A stretch of DNA of 64,000 nt from Brevibacillus choshinensis (lineage in GTDB: Bacteria > Bacillota > Bacilli > Brevibacillales > Brevibacillaceae), in the NCBI RefSeq assembly GCF_016811915.1, contig NZ_CP069127.1, forward strand, positions 808,001 through 872,000, written 5' to 3'. Below are positions 42,890 through 51,958 of the stretch, in pieces. The notes beneath the pieces were generated by a model that saw only the letters and a list, made by a program, of their open reading frames with translations, made no database searches and was not told where the DNA came from. Within the stretch, counting starts at the first letter, position 1, and every line of letters starts with the position of its first letter. The position numbers were made by a program, and so were the translations under genes.

Positions 42890-43816
42890 TTGTATACATC
42901 AGAGATTTCATTAGCCCCGCCGTATTCGTTTGAGAGGCTGCTGCGCCGCCTGGAGACCCATCCGGACCCGCAGCTGCTGGTGGATGTCCAGGAGGGTACG
43001 TTACGTCGCGTGTTCCGTGTAGGGTCCCGGCCTATCCTGGTGAGTCTCCAGTTTCAAGGATCGATGGAAGAACCGGTGATCCGGCTGCGTGCGGAGTCGA
43101 CTCTTTCCGAGACGGAGCAGCAGCTCCTGGAGAAAACGGTGCGTCATATGTTTAGCGCCGATCTCGATCTGGCTCCCATTTACGATCATATGCGCGGGCA
43201 GCAGCCGCTCGTGATCCTGACGGAGCGTTTTCGTGGTCTGCGGCCCTTTTTGGATTCCGATTTATTTCAATGCATGGTGAAGACGATCATTGGTCAGCAA
43301 ATCAATCTGGTGTTTGCGGCATCGCTTACCGAGCGCTTGCTGGAGCTGGCAGGCGATACGCTGCAAGATGAGGAGGGCCGCGTATTCATGGCTTTCCCGA
43401 CGGAGGAAGCCGTCGCCAGGCTGGAGCCGGATGATTTACGTCCTCTGCAGTTCAGTCAGCGCAAAGCGGAATACATCATCGATTACGCTCGCGCCATCGT
43501 AAACGGAACGGTCGATCTGGATCGGGTATGGCAGATGGAGGATGAAGAGATCATTTCCTATTTGACTTCCTTGAGGGGAATCGGCAGATGGACCGTGGAG
43601 TGCCTGATGATGTTCGGGATGGGCCGACCTGACTTGCTGCCGGCTGCGGATATCGGATTGCGCAACGGCATCCATATGGTCTACGGCTTGGCGGAGAAGC
43701 CGGATGAAAAGGAAATTCGCCGCATCGGTGAAGACTGGGCGCCATGGCGGAGTGTGTGCTCGCTGTATATATGGGAGGCAGTGGGCGCCGTCAGAAGAAA
43801 AGAAGTCTGGGAGTAA
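42890..43816 (+). CDS. DNA-3-methyladenine glycosylase II (AlkA-like)
   Basis: A 308-residue HhH-GPD base-excision repair glycosylase removing alkylated purines. The helix-hairpin-helix is LTSLRGIGRWTVECLMM (about 225-241) and the catalytic Asp follows in LLPAADIGLRNG (about 253). The N-terminal AlkA_N-like domain (RVFRVGSRPILVSLQF) is present. The FQCMVKTIIGQQINLVFA helix is family-typical. Start TTG at 42890 after AAGGTGA. It stands alone. Confidence 0.9.
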   Translation: MYTSEISLAPPYSFERLLRRLETHPDPQLLVDVQEGTLRRVFRVGSRPILVSLQFQGSMEEPVIRLRAESTLSETEQQLLEKTVRHMFSADLDLAPIYDHMRGQQPLVILTERFRGLRPFLDSDLFQCMVKTIIGQQINLVFAASLTERLLELAGDTLQDEEGRVFMAFPTEEAVARLEPDDLRPLQFSQRKAEYIIDYARAIVNGTVDLDRVWQMEDEEIISYLTSLRGIGRWTVECLMMFGMGRPDLLPAADIGLRNGIHMVYGLAEKPDEKEIRRIGEDWAPWRSVCSLYIWEAVGAVRRKEVWE

Positions 43817-43912
43817 GGGGAGTGTGGCACATGAAGAGATGGGCAGCTTTCTATTGACAAAAGAACCCAAGCTACGGCAAAATGGGAAGCCGTTCTATAT
43901 AAGCAGGATAAC

Positions 43913-43952
43913 AGGGTACAAGATGTATCACAGGGTACCCTTCTTTTTATTT
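43913..43952 (+). terminator. Terminator-like hairpin in the brnQ upstream region
   Basis: Stem AGGGTAC / GTACCCT then TCTTTTTATTTT, 97 bases past the glycosylase stop. Confidence 0.55.
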
Positions 43953-44063
43953 TGGAGAGAATCTCGTGGCGAGAATGGAAAATGACTAAAGTTGAAATAC
44001 TAAGCCCCATACCGGACAAATAATTTTTACTGCTTATTCCAAGAAATTTGAAAAAAAAGAAGG

Positions 44064-44093
44064 TTGTTGTTTCAATAATAATTCAGCTATAAT
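44064..44093 (+). promoter_or_regulatory. brnQ promoter
   Basis: TTGTTG (44064-44069), 18-base spacer, perfect TATAAT (44088-44093). It sits in an A/T-rich stretch about 43 bases before the ATG. Confidence 0.5.
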
Positions 44094-44135
44094 AAATGAA
44101 AATTTATTATTATTAAAAATATAAAGGGGAGCAAC

Positions 44136-45491
44136 ATGAGAGAATTATCAACGAGAGAAACCATAACCGTGGGACTCATGCTGTTTGCCCTGTTCTTCGG
44201 AGCGGGCAATATGATTTTTCCACCTGCTTTGGGACAAGCTGCAGGGACTGATGTGTGGACGGCCATGCTTGGCTTTATCATCACCGGCGTAGGCTTGCCA
44301 TTGCTGGGTGTGATCGCAGTGGGTCTTGGTGGAGGTAACTTGCAGACGCTGGCAGGAAGGGTGCACCCTGTCTTTGCCATGGTGTTTACGTTTATTGTCT
44401 ATTTGGCAATCGGGCCATTTTTGGCTATTCCACGTACAGGTACGGTTACATTTGAGATGGCGATCTTGCCATTCCTGCCAGAATCGGCAAAGGGAAGCTG
44501 GATTCCGTTGTTCATCACGACGATTGCCTACTTTGCCCTGACGTATTGGCTGAGTATGAATCCGTCCAAGCTCGTGGACCGGATTGGGAAAGTTTTGACA
44601 CCGGCTTTGTTGATTATCATTGCGATCATGTTCATCGCGACATGGCTGAATCCGATTGGCGGGATGGGACAGCCGACAGGAGCATACGAAACGTCCCCGT
44701 TCATCAAGGGCTTCCTGGAAGGGTATTTGACGCTTGATGCTTTGGCTGCCATGGTGTTTGGGATCGTTGTGACGGCTTCCGTCCAGGCGGTAGGAGTGAC
44801 GGACAAGAAAAAAATTACGACATCGACGATCAAGGCCGCTGTCATCGCGGCAGTGGGTCTCGGTCTGGTCTATCTGGCCCTCGGCTATATGGGCGCTACC
44901 AGCATTGCTTTGGGGGTATCTGAAAACGGGGGACAAATCCTGACGGCTGTTGTCCAGCATTTGTTTGGACCGTTCGGATCGATGCTGCTGGGTCTGGCTG
45001 TCATGCTGGCCTGCCTTACCACATCGGTAGGTCTGGTAACGGCGTGCGGACGCTTTTTCTCCGATCAGATCCCGGCCATTTCGTACAAGAACATGGCGGC
45101 GATCCTGTGCATCTTCAGTGCGGCGGTGGCGAATGTCGGTCTGACGCAATTGATTGCATTCTCGGTACCAGTCTTGATGGCAATCTATCCGATCGGGATC
45201 GTCTTGATGTTCTTGTCGTTCTTCCACAAGCTGTTCAAGGGCCACTCTGCTGTGTACATCGGCGCGATCGTGGTCACTGCTGCGATCAGCTTGGTCGACG
45301 GAGCAGCTTTGATCGGATTGCCGGTCAGCGGTATTACGGATGTGTATGCGCACTTGCCTCTTTATAAGGAAGGCATCGGCTGGCTGCTCCCGGCAATCGC
45401 AGGGGCACTGCTCGGATTCCTGTGGGGCAGCTTGCGTCCAAAGCGAAAAGGCGAGCAAGAGGTCTATCGGGAGAAACCGAGCAATACGTAA
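44136..45491 (+). CDS. brnQ: Branched-chain amino acid carrier BrnQ
   Basis: A 451-residue LIVCS-family transporter with twelve helices, importing Ile, Leu and Val with Na+ or H+. The N-terminal LFALFFGAGNMIFPPALGQ and the following GLPLLGVIAVG, then YLAIGPFLAIPRTGTVTFE, are characteristic. GGGGAGC precedes the ATG. It is monocistronic, between an A/T-rich promoter and a terminator. Control by CodY is known in relatives, but only a poor match to its box is seen here. Confidence 0.95.
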   Translation: MRELSTRETITVGLMLFALFFGAGNMIFPPALGQAAGTDVWTAMLGFIITGVGLPLLGVIAVGLGGGNLQTLAGRVHPVFAMVFTFIVYLAIGPFLAIPRTGTVTFEMAILPFLPESAKGSWIPLFITTIAYFALTYWLSMNPSKLVDRIGKVLTPALLIIIAIMFIATWLNPIGGMGQPTGAYETSPFIKGFLEGYLTLDALAAMVFGIVVTASVQAVGVTDKKKITTSTIKAAVIAAVGLGLVYLALGYMGATSIALGVSENGGQILTAVVQHLFGPFGSMLLGLAVMLACLTTSVGLVTACGRFFSDQIPAISYKNMAAILCIFSAAVANVGLTQLIAFSVPVLMAIYPIGIVLMFLSFFHKLFKGHSAVYIGAIVVTAAISLVDGAALIGLPVSGITDVYAHLPLYKEGIGWLLPAIAGALLGFLWGSLRPKRKGEQEVYREKPSNT

Positions 45492-45511
45492 AGGTATGGA
45501 GCATAGAGGGG

Positions 45512-45540
45512 AAAGTCGGGAGTGGATCCCGGCTTTTTTC
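45512..45540 (+). terminator. Rho-independent terminator
   Basis: Stem AGTCGGGA / TCCCGGCT (one wobble) with a six-T run, 20 bases past brnQ. Confidence 0.8.
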
Positions 45541-45669
45541 TATTCTTTCCTACTAGTTCCAGCCAGCTAGGACTTCCATCCGTCCACATTCCCCTGTATC
45601 TGTGTTACCATAGGTAGAAGCCAAGATGCCAAGACATGTGCTTTTCTCATGGAAGGGAGGTTGTTTGCT

Positions 45670-46365
45670 TTGGCACAAACGAAGGTTTTAGTAGCTGACG
45701 ATGATCCAAATGTACGGGAAATTATACGACTATACTTTTCAAAGCAACAGATAGATCTGGTCGTTGCAAGCGACGGGCAACAAGCCATTGAGCTGATGGA
45801 AAAAGAGACGCCGGATATGGTGATCCTGGATGTCATGATGCCGCAGATGGATGGCTTCGAGGCGTGCCGGGAGATCCGCAAAAAGTGGGATACTCCCATT
45901 ATCATGCTGACGGCCAAAGATGAAGAATTTGATCGCGTCCTCGGGTTGGAGCTGGGTGCCGACGATTACGTGACAAAACCATTTAGTCCGCGCGAGCTGG
46001 TGGCGCGGATTCGCGCTATTTTACGCAGAATGCAGCCGAAAGCGAAGGCAGTGGAAGAGGAAACCAAGGCGCTTACGTTTGACCAGCTCACGATAGATGT
46101 AGAGAAACGGGAAGTCGTGGCGGCCGGCGAGAAAATCAACTTCCGTCCCAAGGAGTTTGATCTGCTGGTACAGATGGCAAAATCGCCGGGCAGCGTTTTC
46201 TCTCGCGAACAGCTGCTGGAGCTGGTTTGGGGCTTTGATTACTTTGGGGACGTGCGCACGATTGACGTGCATATCAAAAAGATCCGGCAGCGGCTGGAAA
46301 AGCTCCCGTATGAGTGTGTTCATACCGTCTGGGGGATCGGTTACAAATTCGGGGTGGAAAGCTGA
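45670..46365 (+). CDS. OmpR/PhoB-family response regulator
   Basis: A 231-residue regulator. The receiver has ADDDP, phospho-acceptor Asp54 in VILDVMMPQMDGF and Lys in YVTKPFSPREL. The winged-helix effector (FRPKEFDLLVQMAKSPGSVF to TVWGIGYKF) is complete. Start TTG at 45670, 9 bases after GGGAGG. Its TGA overlaps the kinase ATG (TGATG), so the two are coupled. The closest style is PhoP/ResD/MprA; the signal is unknown. A Ser/Thr-rich lipoprotein gene follows the pair. Confidence 0.92.
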   Translation: MAQTKVLVADDDPNVREIIRLYFSKQQIDLVVASDGQQAIELMEKETPDMVILDVMMPQMDGFEACREIRKKWDTPIIMLTAKDEEFDRVLGLELGADDYVTKPFSPRELVARIRAILRRMQPKAKAVEEETKALTFDQLTIDVEKREVVAAGEKINFRPKEFDLLVQMAKSPGSVFSREQLLELVWGFDYFGDVRTIDVHIKKIRQRLEKLPYECVHTVWGIGYKFGVES

Positions 46366-47810
46366 TGCTGGGCACATCGAAAAGCATCTTCCGTCGCCTG
46401 CTCTTCAGCTTTTTGGCCACCGTTGTCATCGGACTCGGGATTTCCGGTCTGCTCATTTCTTTGTTTGCGCGGGAATACATTTACGATTCCAAAGAAGAAG
46501 AAATGCTGCGCATGGCCAAGAAAGTGAATGTCGCGATTCAGGGCTACGACCGGGTGAGCAAGAGGCTGATCGATCAGCTGGTCATGCTGGATGAGGCTTT
46601 CGATACGCGAATCTGGTTGTTCGATAAAAATGGGAAGATCGTAGCGACCTCCACGAAGGACGAAGTGTTTACCGGCAAAGCGGTGGCTGTCTCGATCGCC
46701 AGCAATGTGCTGAAAGGAAAGAATGCCGTAACCGAGCTCCAGATCGAGGGGCTCGAAGACCCGATGCTGTCTGTCTCCGTACCATGGGGAGAGGGAGAGA
46801 AGGTCTACGGTGGGATTATTTTGCATGCCCCTATTGAAGGCATCGAGAAGACCTTTGGCCAAATGCGCGAGACGATCCTGTGGGCGACGCTGTTCGGTGT
46901 TCTTCTCTCGACAGCCATGGTTTCTTATTTGTCTTGGTCCATCTCCAGACCGCTGCGGACCATTGAGCGGACTGCTGCCGAGATCGGGAGGGGCAACTAC
47001 GCCGAGCGTGTCAGCGTCGATACGTCTGATGAAATCGGCGATGTCGCACATACGATCAATACGATGGCAGAGAAGCTGGAGCGGGTCGAACAGGAACGCC
47101 ATCATCTCGAGCAGGTCCGCAACGATTTTCTGGCCAATGTATCGCATGAGCTGCGAACGCCGCTTACAGCCATGCAGGGCTTTTTAGAAGCGTTGCAGGA
47201 CGGCTTGGTAGAAGATGAGGAAGCCCGGCAAAAATACTACGCGGTGATGTATACCGAAACGATGCAGGTCAATCGGTTGGTCGATGACCTGATGGATTTG
47301 ATGAAGCTGGAGAACAATGAAGTCAACCTGGCTAAATTTCCTGTAGATGTGGCCGAAATCATGAACAAAGTGGCATTCTCTTTCCGTGCGGAAGCCGAAG
47401 AGAAAGGATTGGCACTTGTCGTGGACGTAGAAAACGACCTGCCGAAAATCTATGCAGATCGAGATCGGGTCGCTCAAATCTTGAAGAACTTTGTGAAAAA
47501 TGCAGTGAAATTTACTGAACATGGAGAAATCCGCCTGAGTGCTGCGGCAGAGGAGCAGTACATCAAGATTCAAGTGGCGGATACCGGGATGGGCATTTCG
47601 CAGGACGATATCCACCGTATCTGGGAGCGCTTCTTTAAAGTGGATCGAGGGCGCTCGAAAAACAATAAAGGTACAGGCTTGGGACTGGCGATCGTCAAAG
47701 AATTGGTGGAGCGGCATGAAGGGAAATGGAAGGTGGAGAGCGAGCCCGGCGTAGGAAGTACGTTTACGGTCTGGCTGCCAACTATGGGTTTCTATCGGCA
47801 ATCGACCTGA
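46365..47810 (+). CDS. Sensor histidine kinase with HAMP domain
   Basis: A 481-residue kinase: helix 1 (about 12-35), an extracytoplasmic sensor (36-165), helix 2 (about 168-190), HAMP (RPLRTIERTAAEIGRGNYAE), HisKA with NVSHELRTPLTAMQGF (His about 261) and HATPase with NFVKNAVKF, DTGMGIS and GTGLGLAIVKEL. The sensor region has no recognised fold. It is translationally coupled to its regulator. The cognate target may include the lipoprotein gene just downstream. Confidence 0.92.
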   Translation: MLGTSKSIFRRLLFSFLATVVIGLGISGLLISLFAREYIYDSKEEEMLRMAKKVNVAIQGYDRVSKRLIDQLVMLDEAFDTRIWLFDKNGKIVATSTKDEVFTGKAVAVSIASNVLKGKNAVTELQIEGLEDPMLSVSVPWGEGEKVYGGIILHAPIEGIEKTFGQMRETILWATLFGVLLSTAMVSYLSWSISRPLRTIERTAAEIGRGNYAERVSVDTSDEIGDVAHTINTMAEKLERVEQERHHLEQVRNDFLANVSHELRTPLTAMQGFLEALQDGLVEDEEARQKYYAVMYTETMQVNRLVDDLMDLMKLENNEVNLAKFPVDVAEIMNKVAFSFRAEAEEKGLALVVDVENDLPKIYADRDRVAQILKNFVKNAVKFTEHGEIRLSAAAEEQYIKIQVADTGMGISQDDIHRIWERFFKVDRGRSKNNKGTGLGLAIVKELVERHEGKWKVESEPGVGSTFTVWLPTMGFYRQST

Positions 47811-47952
47811 GCCTGAGGGGGAAGGTCATATTTTTTTCATATTTTGATCATGGTTTTTTCCCATCTTCCTCACAGAATGATTATCTTTGCCCGTTACGAT
47901 ATAAGTGTGACGGAGAGAGAGTCACAAGCCAAGGAATGAAAGGGGAATGAAC

Positions 47953-48360
47953 ATGAATAAAAGATGGGTTTCCATCGCAGCTGTCGCATTGCTCCTGTCA
48001 GGTAGCTTGGTTGCCTGCTCCAGCAACACAGGAGGTACACCAGAACCAGCGACGCAACAAGAAGGAGGAAGCGCGACCACACCGGATAGCTCCTCCACTA
48101 CGAACAGTCAATCGACCGATAGCTCGGTTTCTAAAGATCAATCGACACCTGATGTTGCAACAGGCGGATCGTCCGACTCCAGCGCCACTACTGGCTCGTC
48201 TGACAGCTCCAGCACGTCGACTGATTCCAGCACTTCGAGCGACAGCAGCAGTACAGACAGCAAGTCTGATGCAGGCTCTGCTGGCACTTCAGGAACATCC
48301 GGCACAGAGAACAGCGGTTCTTCTGTCCAGTCTGGATCCACCAGTACAACGAAGCAGTAA
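47953..48360 (+). CDS. Ser/Thr/Asp-rich lipoprotein
   Basis: A 135-residue protein with a clear lipoprotein signal (KRWVSIAAVALLLSGSLVAC, Cys22). The mature part is almost entirely Ser, Thr, Asp, Gly and Gln in low-complexity order (runs such as SSDSSSTSTDSS), with no fold visible. AAGGGG lies 6 bases before the second ATG. Such disordered tails often act as cell-wall spacers. Placed after a two-component pair. Composition suggests variable length between strains. Confidence 0.75.
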   Translation: MNKRWVSIAAVALLLSGSLVACSSNTGGTPEPATQQEGGSATTPDSSSTTNSQSTDSSVSKDQSTPDVATGGSSDSSATTGSSDSSSTSTDSSTSSDSSSTDSKSDAGSAGTSGTSGTENSGSSVQSGSTSTTKQ

Positions 48361-48429
48361 CCAGTAAGTGTAGTAAGGGCAGTAAGCAGTAACATGAAGT
48401 GGAAAGCGAAAGCAGTAATCTAGCAGTAA
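48355..48429 (+). repeat. Scattered CAGTAA hexamers after the lipoprotein gene
   Basis: Six CAGTAA copies (48355, 48362, 48380, 48387, 48413, 48424) plus one TAGTAA within 75 bases; the first includes the stop codon. They may be remnants of slippage extending the low-complexity gene, or an RNA motif. Confidence 0.5.
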
Positions 48430-48499
48430 CGACAAGAAGCCAACTTGTTCGTTTGTACTCCTCTACTTCCCTCCCCGGGTTTACCATATACATTTTGTA

Positions 48500-48528
48500 A
48501 GGGCGGCTTGATGCCGCCCTCTTTTTTT
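48500..48528 (+). terminator. Rho-independent terminator
   Basis: Perfect stem AGGGCGGC / GCCGCCCT then C and seven T, ending the lipoprotein transcript. Confidence 0.88.
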
Positions 48529-48585
48529 GTGTTGGGAAGAATGGTTCTTGGACAGATTGCCGAAACGGTTGAGTAGCGGAATCGC

Positions 48586-49053
48586 TCAATCGTTGATGGT
48601 AAGACAGTAGAGCGGTTCTTTTTCATCGCCGAACTCAATATCTCGACCGGTAAAACGGAAGCCGATACTGGTATACAGCTTTTTGGCGCCCTCGTTTGAA
48701 GGTACAAAGCTGGTGTAAATCTCCTTTAGCCCCAAGCTTTTGAGTTCGTCAATCACAAGTAACATAGCTGCTTTCCCATATCCTTTTCCTTGGAATCTGT
48801 AATCGATCATCAATCTGGTAATGAAATAAAAATGATTCTTCATTTCCAAACCATACATGGTGAAACCAACCAATTGATCGTCTATGTAAATGGCTTTCGG
48901 GATCCATTCAGGTTCAACTTTTGCCTGTGCAAGGGAAAATGCATTGGAGGTGACATGCTCTTCAAAAAGGTGCAGACCTTTGTAGTCCATGGATTTCAGT
49001 AAAATACATGGCCAAAAATTCTCTCGTGTAACTTCTCGTAGACTGATATTCAT
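48586..49053 (-). CDS. GNAT acetyltransferase, BltD (polyamine acetyltransferase)-like
   Basis: A 155-residue GNAT protein: LREVTRENFWPCILL at the N-terminus, QLVGFTMYGLE, the acetyl-CoA loop IDYRFQGKGYGKAAM and FVPSNEGAKKLYTSIGFRFTG. This layout resembles spermine/spermidine acetyltransferase BltD of Bacillus. GGAG lies 9 bases before the ATG at 49053; longer in-frame versions are unlikely. It stands alone; the polyamine role is inferred from likeness. Confidence 0.8.
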   Translation of the reverse strand: MNISLREVTRENFWPCILLKSMDYKGLHLFEEHVTSNAFSLAQAKVEPEWIPKAIYIDDQLVGFTMYGLEMKNHFYFITRLMIDYRFQGKGYGKAAMLLVIDELKSLGLKEIYTSFVPSNEGAKKLYTSIGFRFTGRDIEFGDEKEPLYCLTIND

Positions 49054-49162
49054 TTTTTCACCACTCCAAATTTTACAAATAAGTGCATCATTAACCAGTA
49101 TAGCGCGACCATTCTTTCTTTCACAATCATGAAGAAAGGAATAGGGGAACAAACTGGTACAA

Positions 49163-49220
49163 AAAAGCAGCGGGAGTTCCAGGACTTCTCATTTAAGTCC
49201 GTAACTGCCGCTGCTTCTTT
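49163..49220 (-). terminator. Terminator of the ABC importer operon
   Basis: Outer stem GCAGCGG / CCGCTGC flanked by A and T runs, inner hairpin GGACTT / AAGTCC. It follows the ATPase stop by 17 bases on the minus strand. Confidence 0.75.
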
Positions 49221-49237
49221 TTGTGATTCCTGCACGA

Positions 49238-50029
49238 TCACTCTCTAATACTGGCTGCCTTCAGGCTTTCCTCCCGAATCAGCTCCAACAGCTCCAGCTT
49301 CAGAGCGAAAAACTCTTCGCTGTTCTTGTTGTGGTAGTCGCGTGGACGTGGGAGCGGCACCTTGATGTTCTTCTTGAGCCGTCCCGGTCTTGCTGTCATG
49401 ACATAGATGGAATCGCCCAGGAAAATGGATTCCTCGACATCATGGGTGATGAACAGGATGGTCTTTTTTGATTCTTCCCATACCTTCAAGAGAATTTCCT
49501 GCATGATCGTCCGCGTCTGCGCGTCCAATGCACCGAAGGGCTCGTCCATCAGCAGGATCTCGGGGTCGTTTGCAAGCGCTCTGGCAATCGCCACACGCTG
49601 CTTCATCCCGCCGGACAGCTGGATCGGATAATGCTTGTCAAAGCCCGTAAGGCCAATCAAATCGAGGTAGTGGAAGGCAACCTCGTCCTGCTGCTTTTTA
49701 GGGATGCCCTTCAGATCCAAGCCAAACGTGATGTTTTCTTTTACCGTCAGCCATGGATAGAGGGTGTACGATTGAAAGACCATTCCACGGTCAGGGCCCG
49801 GTCCCTTGATTTCTTTTCCATCCAGATACACATGGCCGGAAGTCGGCTCTTCCAATCCTGCCACCACACGGAGGATGGTGGATTTGCCGCAGCCGGAAGG
49901 ACCCAGAATCGTGACGAACTCTCCATCAGCCACGGAGAAGGAGGTCTGATCCAGCGCGACGACTTGCCCGCTCTTGGTCGAAAAAACTTTGCCTACATGA
50001 TCAATCACTAGCTTTGGTGTTGTCGTCAT
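49238..50029 (-). CDS. ABC importer ATP-binding protein, nitrate/sulfonate/taurine type
   Basis: A 263-residue ATPase: Walker A GPSGCGKST at 43-51, RGMVFQSYTLYPWLTVKEN, signature [15 protein letters not shown], Walker B ILLMDEPFGALDAQTR and switch-His ILFITHDVEES. The AQTR and HDVEE features group it with SsuB/TauB/NrtD. It is the last gene of a five-gene minus-strand operon. It energises import with the permease and binding protein upstream. Confidence 0.9.
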   Translation of the reverse strand: MTTTPKLVIDHVGKVFSTKSGQVVALDQTSFSVADGEFVTILGPSGCGKSTILRVVAGLEEPTSGHVYLDGKEIKGPGPDRGMVFQSYTLYPWLTVKENITFGLDLKGIPKKQQDEVAFHYLDLIGLTGFDKHYPIQLSGGMKQRVAIARALANDPEILLMDEPFGALDAQTRTIMQEILLKVWEESKKTILFITHDVEESIFLGDSIYVMTARPGRLKKNIKVPLPRPRDYHNKNSEEFFALKLELLELIREESLKAASIRE

Positions 50030-50030
50030 C

Positions 50031-50828
50031 TTAAGATCCTTCCTTTCTCATCCAGGAGAAGGATGCGCGATAGATCGCTTTGAAAATCAAGTCCATGATC
50101 AGTCCCAGCACCCCGATGATCAAAATCCCTACGATAATCTTGTCCGGCTTCAGGAAGCGGGATGCCTGCATAATCATGTATCCCAGTCCGTCCGAAGCGC
50201 CCACAAGCTCCGCTACCACCAGGTAGGTCCATGCCCATCCAAACGTGATGCGCAGCGTATCGACAATGCCGGGCAGAGAGGCTGGGAGGATGACGCGCTT
50301 AAACAGCTGGAAGCTTTTCGCACCGAGGGTATAGGACACCTCGATCAGTTCATTCTGGATATTCTTCGTCACATCCATCACCATGAGTGTCAGCTGGAAG
50401 AAGGTGCCGAGGAAGATGACAGCCATTTTTTCCCCTTCACCGAGTCCGATCCATAAGATCAACAATGGAATAAAGGCAGAGGCGGGCATATAGCGAATAA
50501 AGCCGATGATCGGTTCAAATGCACCCTGCATGATGCGCAGAGAGCCCATCAGCATCCCTAGCGGAACACCAATGAGAGCAGCAATGATGAAACCGAGTGC
50601 TACCCGCGAAAAGCTGATGCCGATATCGCCCCAAATTTCTCCGCTCTGAAACATGGAGATGGCGGTTTTCACGATCTTGTCAGGGGAAGGGAGGAACAGC
50701 GGATTGACGAAACCTCCGTAGCTGAGTACAGACCAGACAAGAAGCAAAAGCAGGAAGGTCGCAACCCCGACTCCTGAGTAGAGAGGTTTGGCGATATCCT
50801 TATTCGGGGTAAAGACATTTTTCCACAT
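50031..50828 (-). CDS. ABC importer permease, SsuC/TauC type
   Basis: A 265-residue inner-membrane permease with six helices. The EAA-type coupling loop is EVSYTLGAKSFQLFKRVILPASLPGI (about 166-191), followed by AWTYLVVAELVGASDGLGYMI, a strong SsuC/TauC/NrtB mark. ATG at 50828 with GAGGG 6 bases before is preferred to 50834. It is one base from the ATPase gene. Confidence 0.9.
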   Translation of the reverse strand: MWKNVFTPNKDIAKPLYSGVGVATFLLLLLVWSVLSYGGFVNPLFLPSPDKIVKTAISMFQSGEIWGDIGISFSRVALGFIIAALIGVPLGMLMGSLRIMQGAFEPIIGFIRYMPASAFIPLLILWIGLGEGEKMAVIFLGTFFQLTLMVMDVTKNIQNELIEVSYTLGAKSFQLFKRVILPASLPGIVDTLRITFGWAWTYLVVAELVGASDGLGYMIMQASRFLKPDKIIVGILIIGVLGLIMDLIFKAIYRASFSWMRKEGS

Positions 50829-50912
50829 CGTCATCCCTCATCTTTAATCGAGTATAGTGTGTGTGCATGTTTGAGGTCCAGCAAGAGAAAAGGAGGCCCA
50901 AAAGGGCACTCC

Positions 50913-51935
50913 TTATAGTCCTCCAACAAATGTCGGGTTCAAAACGTCTTCTGGCTTAGGAGCGGTATCGATCAATTTTTGTTCCATGTAGAAGTCGATT
51001 GCGTTTTTGGTGGAGACGTAAATATCTCCTTTTCCATCACCAAACAACTTTTTGTTGTCTTCTTTGTGCAGGAATTTCAGTCCAGGAACGGTGCCAGTGA
51101 ACTCAGCCAGGTCAATCTTCAGACCTTTCGCCATGATTTGATTGGATTCATCGGCGTTTTGCTTCCAATAATCCATCGCTTCGGACATGGCAGCCACGAA
51201 TGCTTTGATATCGTCAGGGCGTTGTTCGATCACGTCTTTTTTGAAGCCTACTGTATCTACGATGATACCGGACAGTTCTTTGGTAGAGAGGAGAACCTTG
51301 CCGTTTGCTTGGGAAGCCTTGCTCAGCCATGGCTCCCACGTCACAGCCGCGTCAACTTTACCGGCTACGAAGGCAGCACCCGCGTCACCTGCAGACATCT
51401 GCACCATTTCTACGTCCTTGTCTGTGAGGCCCGCTTGCTTCAAAGCGGTGAGGATCAGCATGTGGCTGGTAGAGCCTTGCTCAAAAGCAACTTTCTTGCC
51501 TTTCAGATCCGCCACAGAGGCAATATCGTTTTTGGCGATAATCCCGTCGCCGCCGTATGAGTCGTCGAGAAGCCAAACGACTTGCATCGGTACGCCAGCA
51601 GCAGCCAATGTCACTTGTACGTCGAGTGCAGTCGCCATGCCGTCCACCTGTCCGCCAGCCAACGCTTGCTTGCGCTCTGCAAGACCTTCAATGATGGAGA
51701 GCTCCACATCGAGGCCATGTTTTTCAAACAGACCTTTCTCTTTCGCCAGGAACAATGGGCCGTAGCCTGTCCAGGTAGGCAGAGTGACTTTGAGCGGTGT
51801 TTTGGAGGCAGGTGCCGGAGCAGCAGCGTTGGTCCCTTCAGCTGGCTTTGCTCCGCCCGCTTGATTGGAGGATCCGCAACCAGCCGCAGTGAGGGCAACC
51901 ATTACGGACAACAGCAAAAACAGAAACTTTTTCAT
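50913..51935 (-). CDS. ABC importer substrate-binding lipoprotein (NMT1/SsuA-like)
   Basis: A 340-residue binding protein. The signal ends ALTAAGC with Cys20, then an Ala/Pro linker. The mature part has PTWTGYGPLFLAKEKGLFEKHGLDVEL, KGKKVAFEQGSTSHMLI and KVDAAVTWEPW, typical of the NMT1/THI5/SsuA fold that binds sulfonates, nitrate, pyrimidine precursors or similar compounds. It follows the aminotransferase gene by 23 bases. The ligand cannot be told from sequence alone. Confidence 0.9.
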   Translation of the reverse strand: MKKFLFLLLSVMVALTAAGCGSSNQAGGAKPAEGTNAAAPAPASKTPLKVTLPTWTGYGPLFLAKEKGLFEKHGLDVELSIIEGLAERKQALAGGQVDGMATALDVQVTLAAAGVPMQVVWLLDDSYGGDGIIAKNDIASVADLKGKKVAFEQGSTSHMLILTALKQAGLTDKDVEMVQMSAGDAGAAFVAGKVDAAVTWEPWLSKASQANGKVLLSTKELSGIIVDTVGFKKDVIEQRPDDIKAFVAAMSEAMDYWKQNADESNQIMAKGLKIDLAEFTGTVPGLKFLHKEDNKKLFGDGKGDIYVSTKNAIDFYMEQKLIDTAPKPEDVLNPTFVGGL

Positions 51936-51958
51936 GTGAAAATCCCCTTTTGTGTCGT

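Larger units (their letters stand above)
43817..44135 (+). other. Intergenic region upstream of brnQ
   Basis: 319 bases without a convincing gene. It holds a possible promoter TTGACA (43854) - N18 - CAAAAT (43878), a terminator-like hairpin at 43913-43952, a small hairpin TCTCG / CGAGA near 43970, and the A/T-rich brnQ promoter. The first promoter plus hairpin would give a transcript of about 55-60 bases or an attenuated leader. No T-box or other known riboswitch core is recognisable. Confidence 0.4.

Noticed and set aside
44090..44104. CodY box near the brnQ promoter
   Set aside because: The best match to AATTTTCWGAAAATT has about five mismatches in an A/T-rich stretch; chance level.
43817..44135. 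T-box riboswitch upstream of brnQ
   Set aside because: No AGGGTGGNACCGCG-type T-box or specifier structure; only a simple hairpin.
44148..45458. 436-codon open frame on minus, opposite brnQ
   Set aside because: Gln/Arg/His-rich, no ribosome site, mirrors the codon structure of brnQ; a shadow frame.
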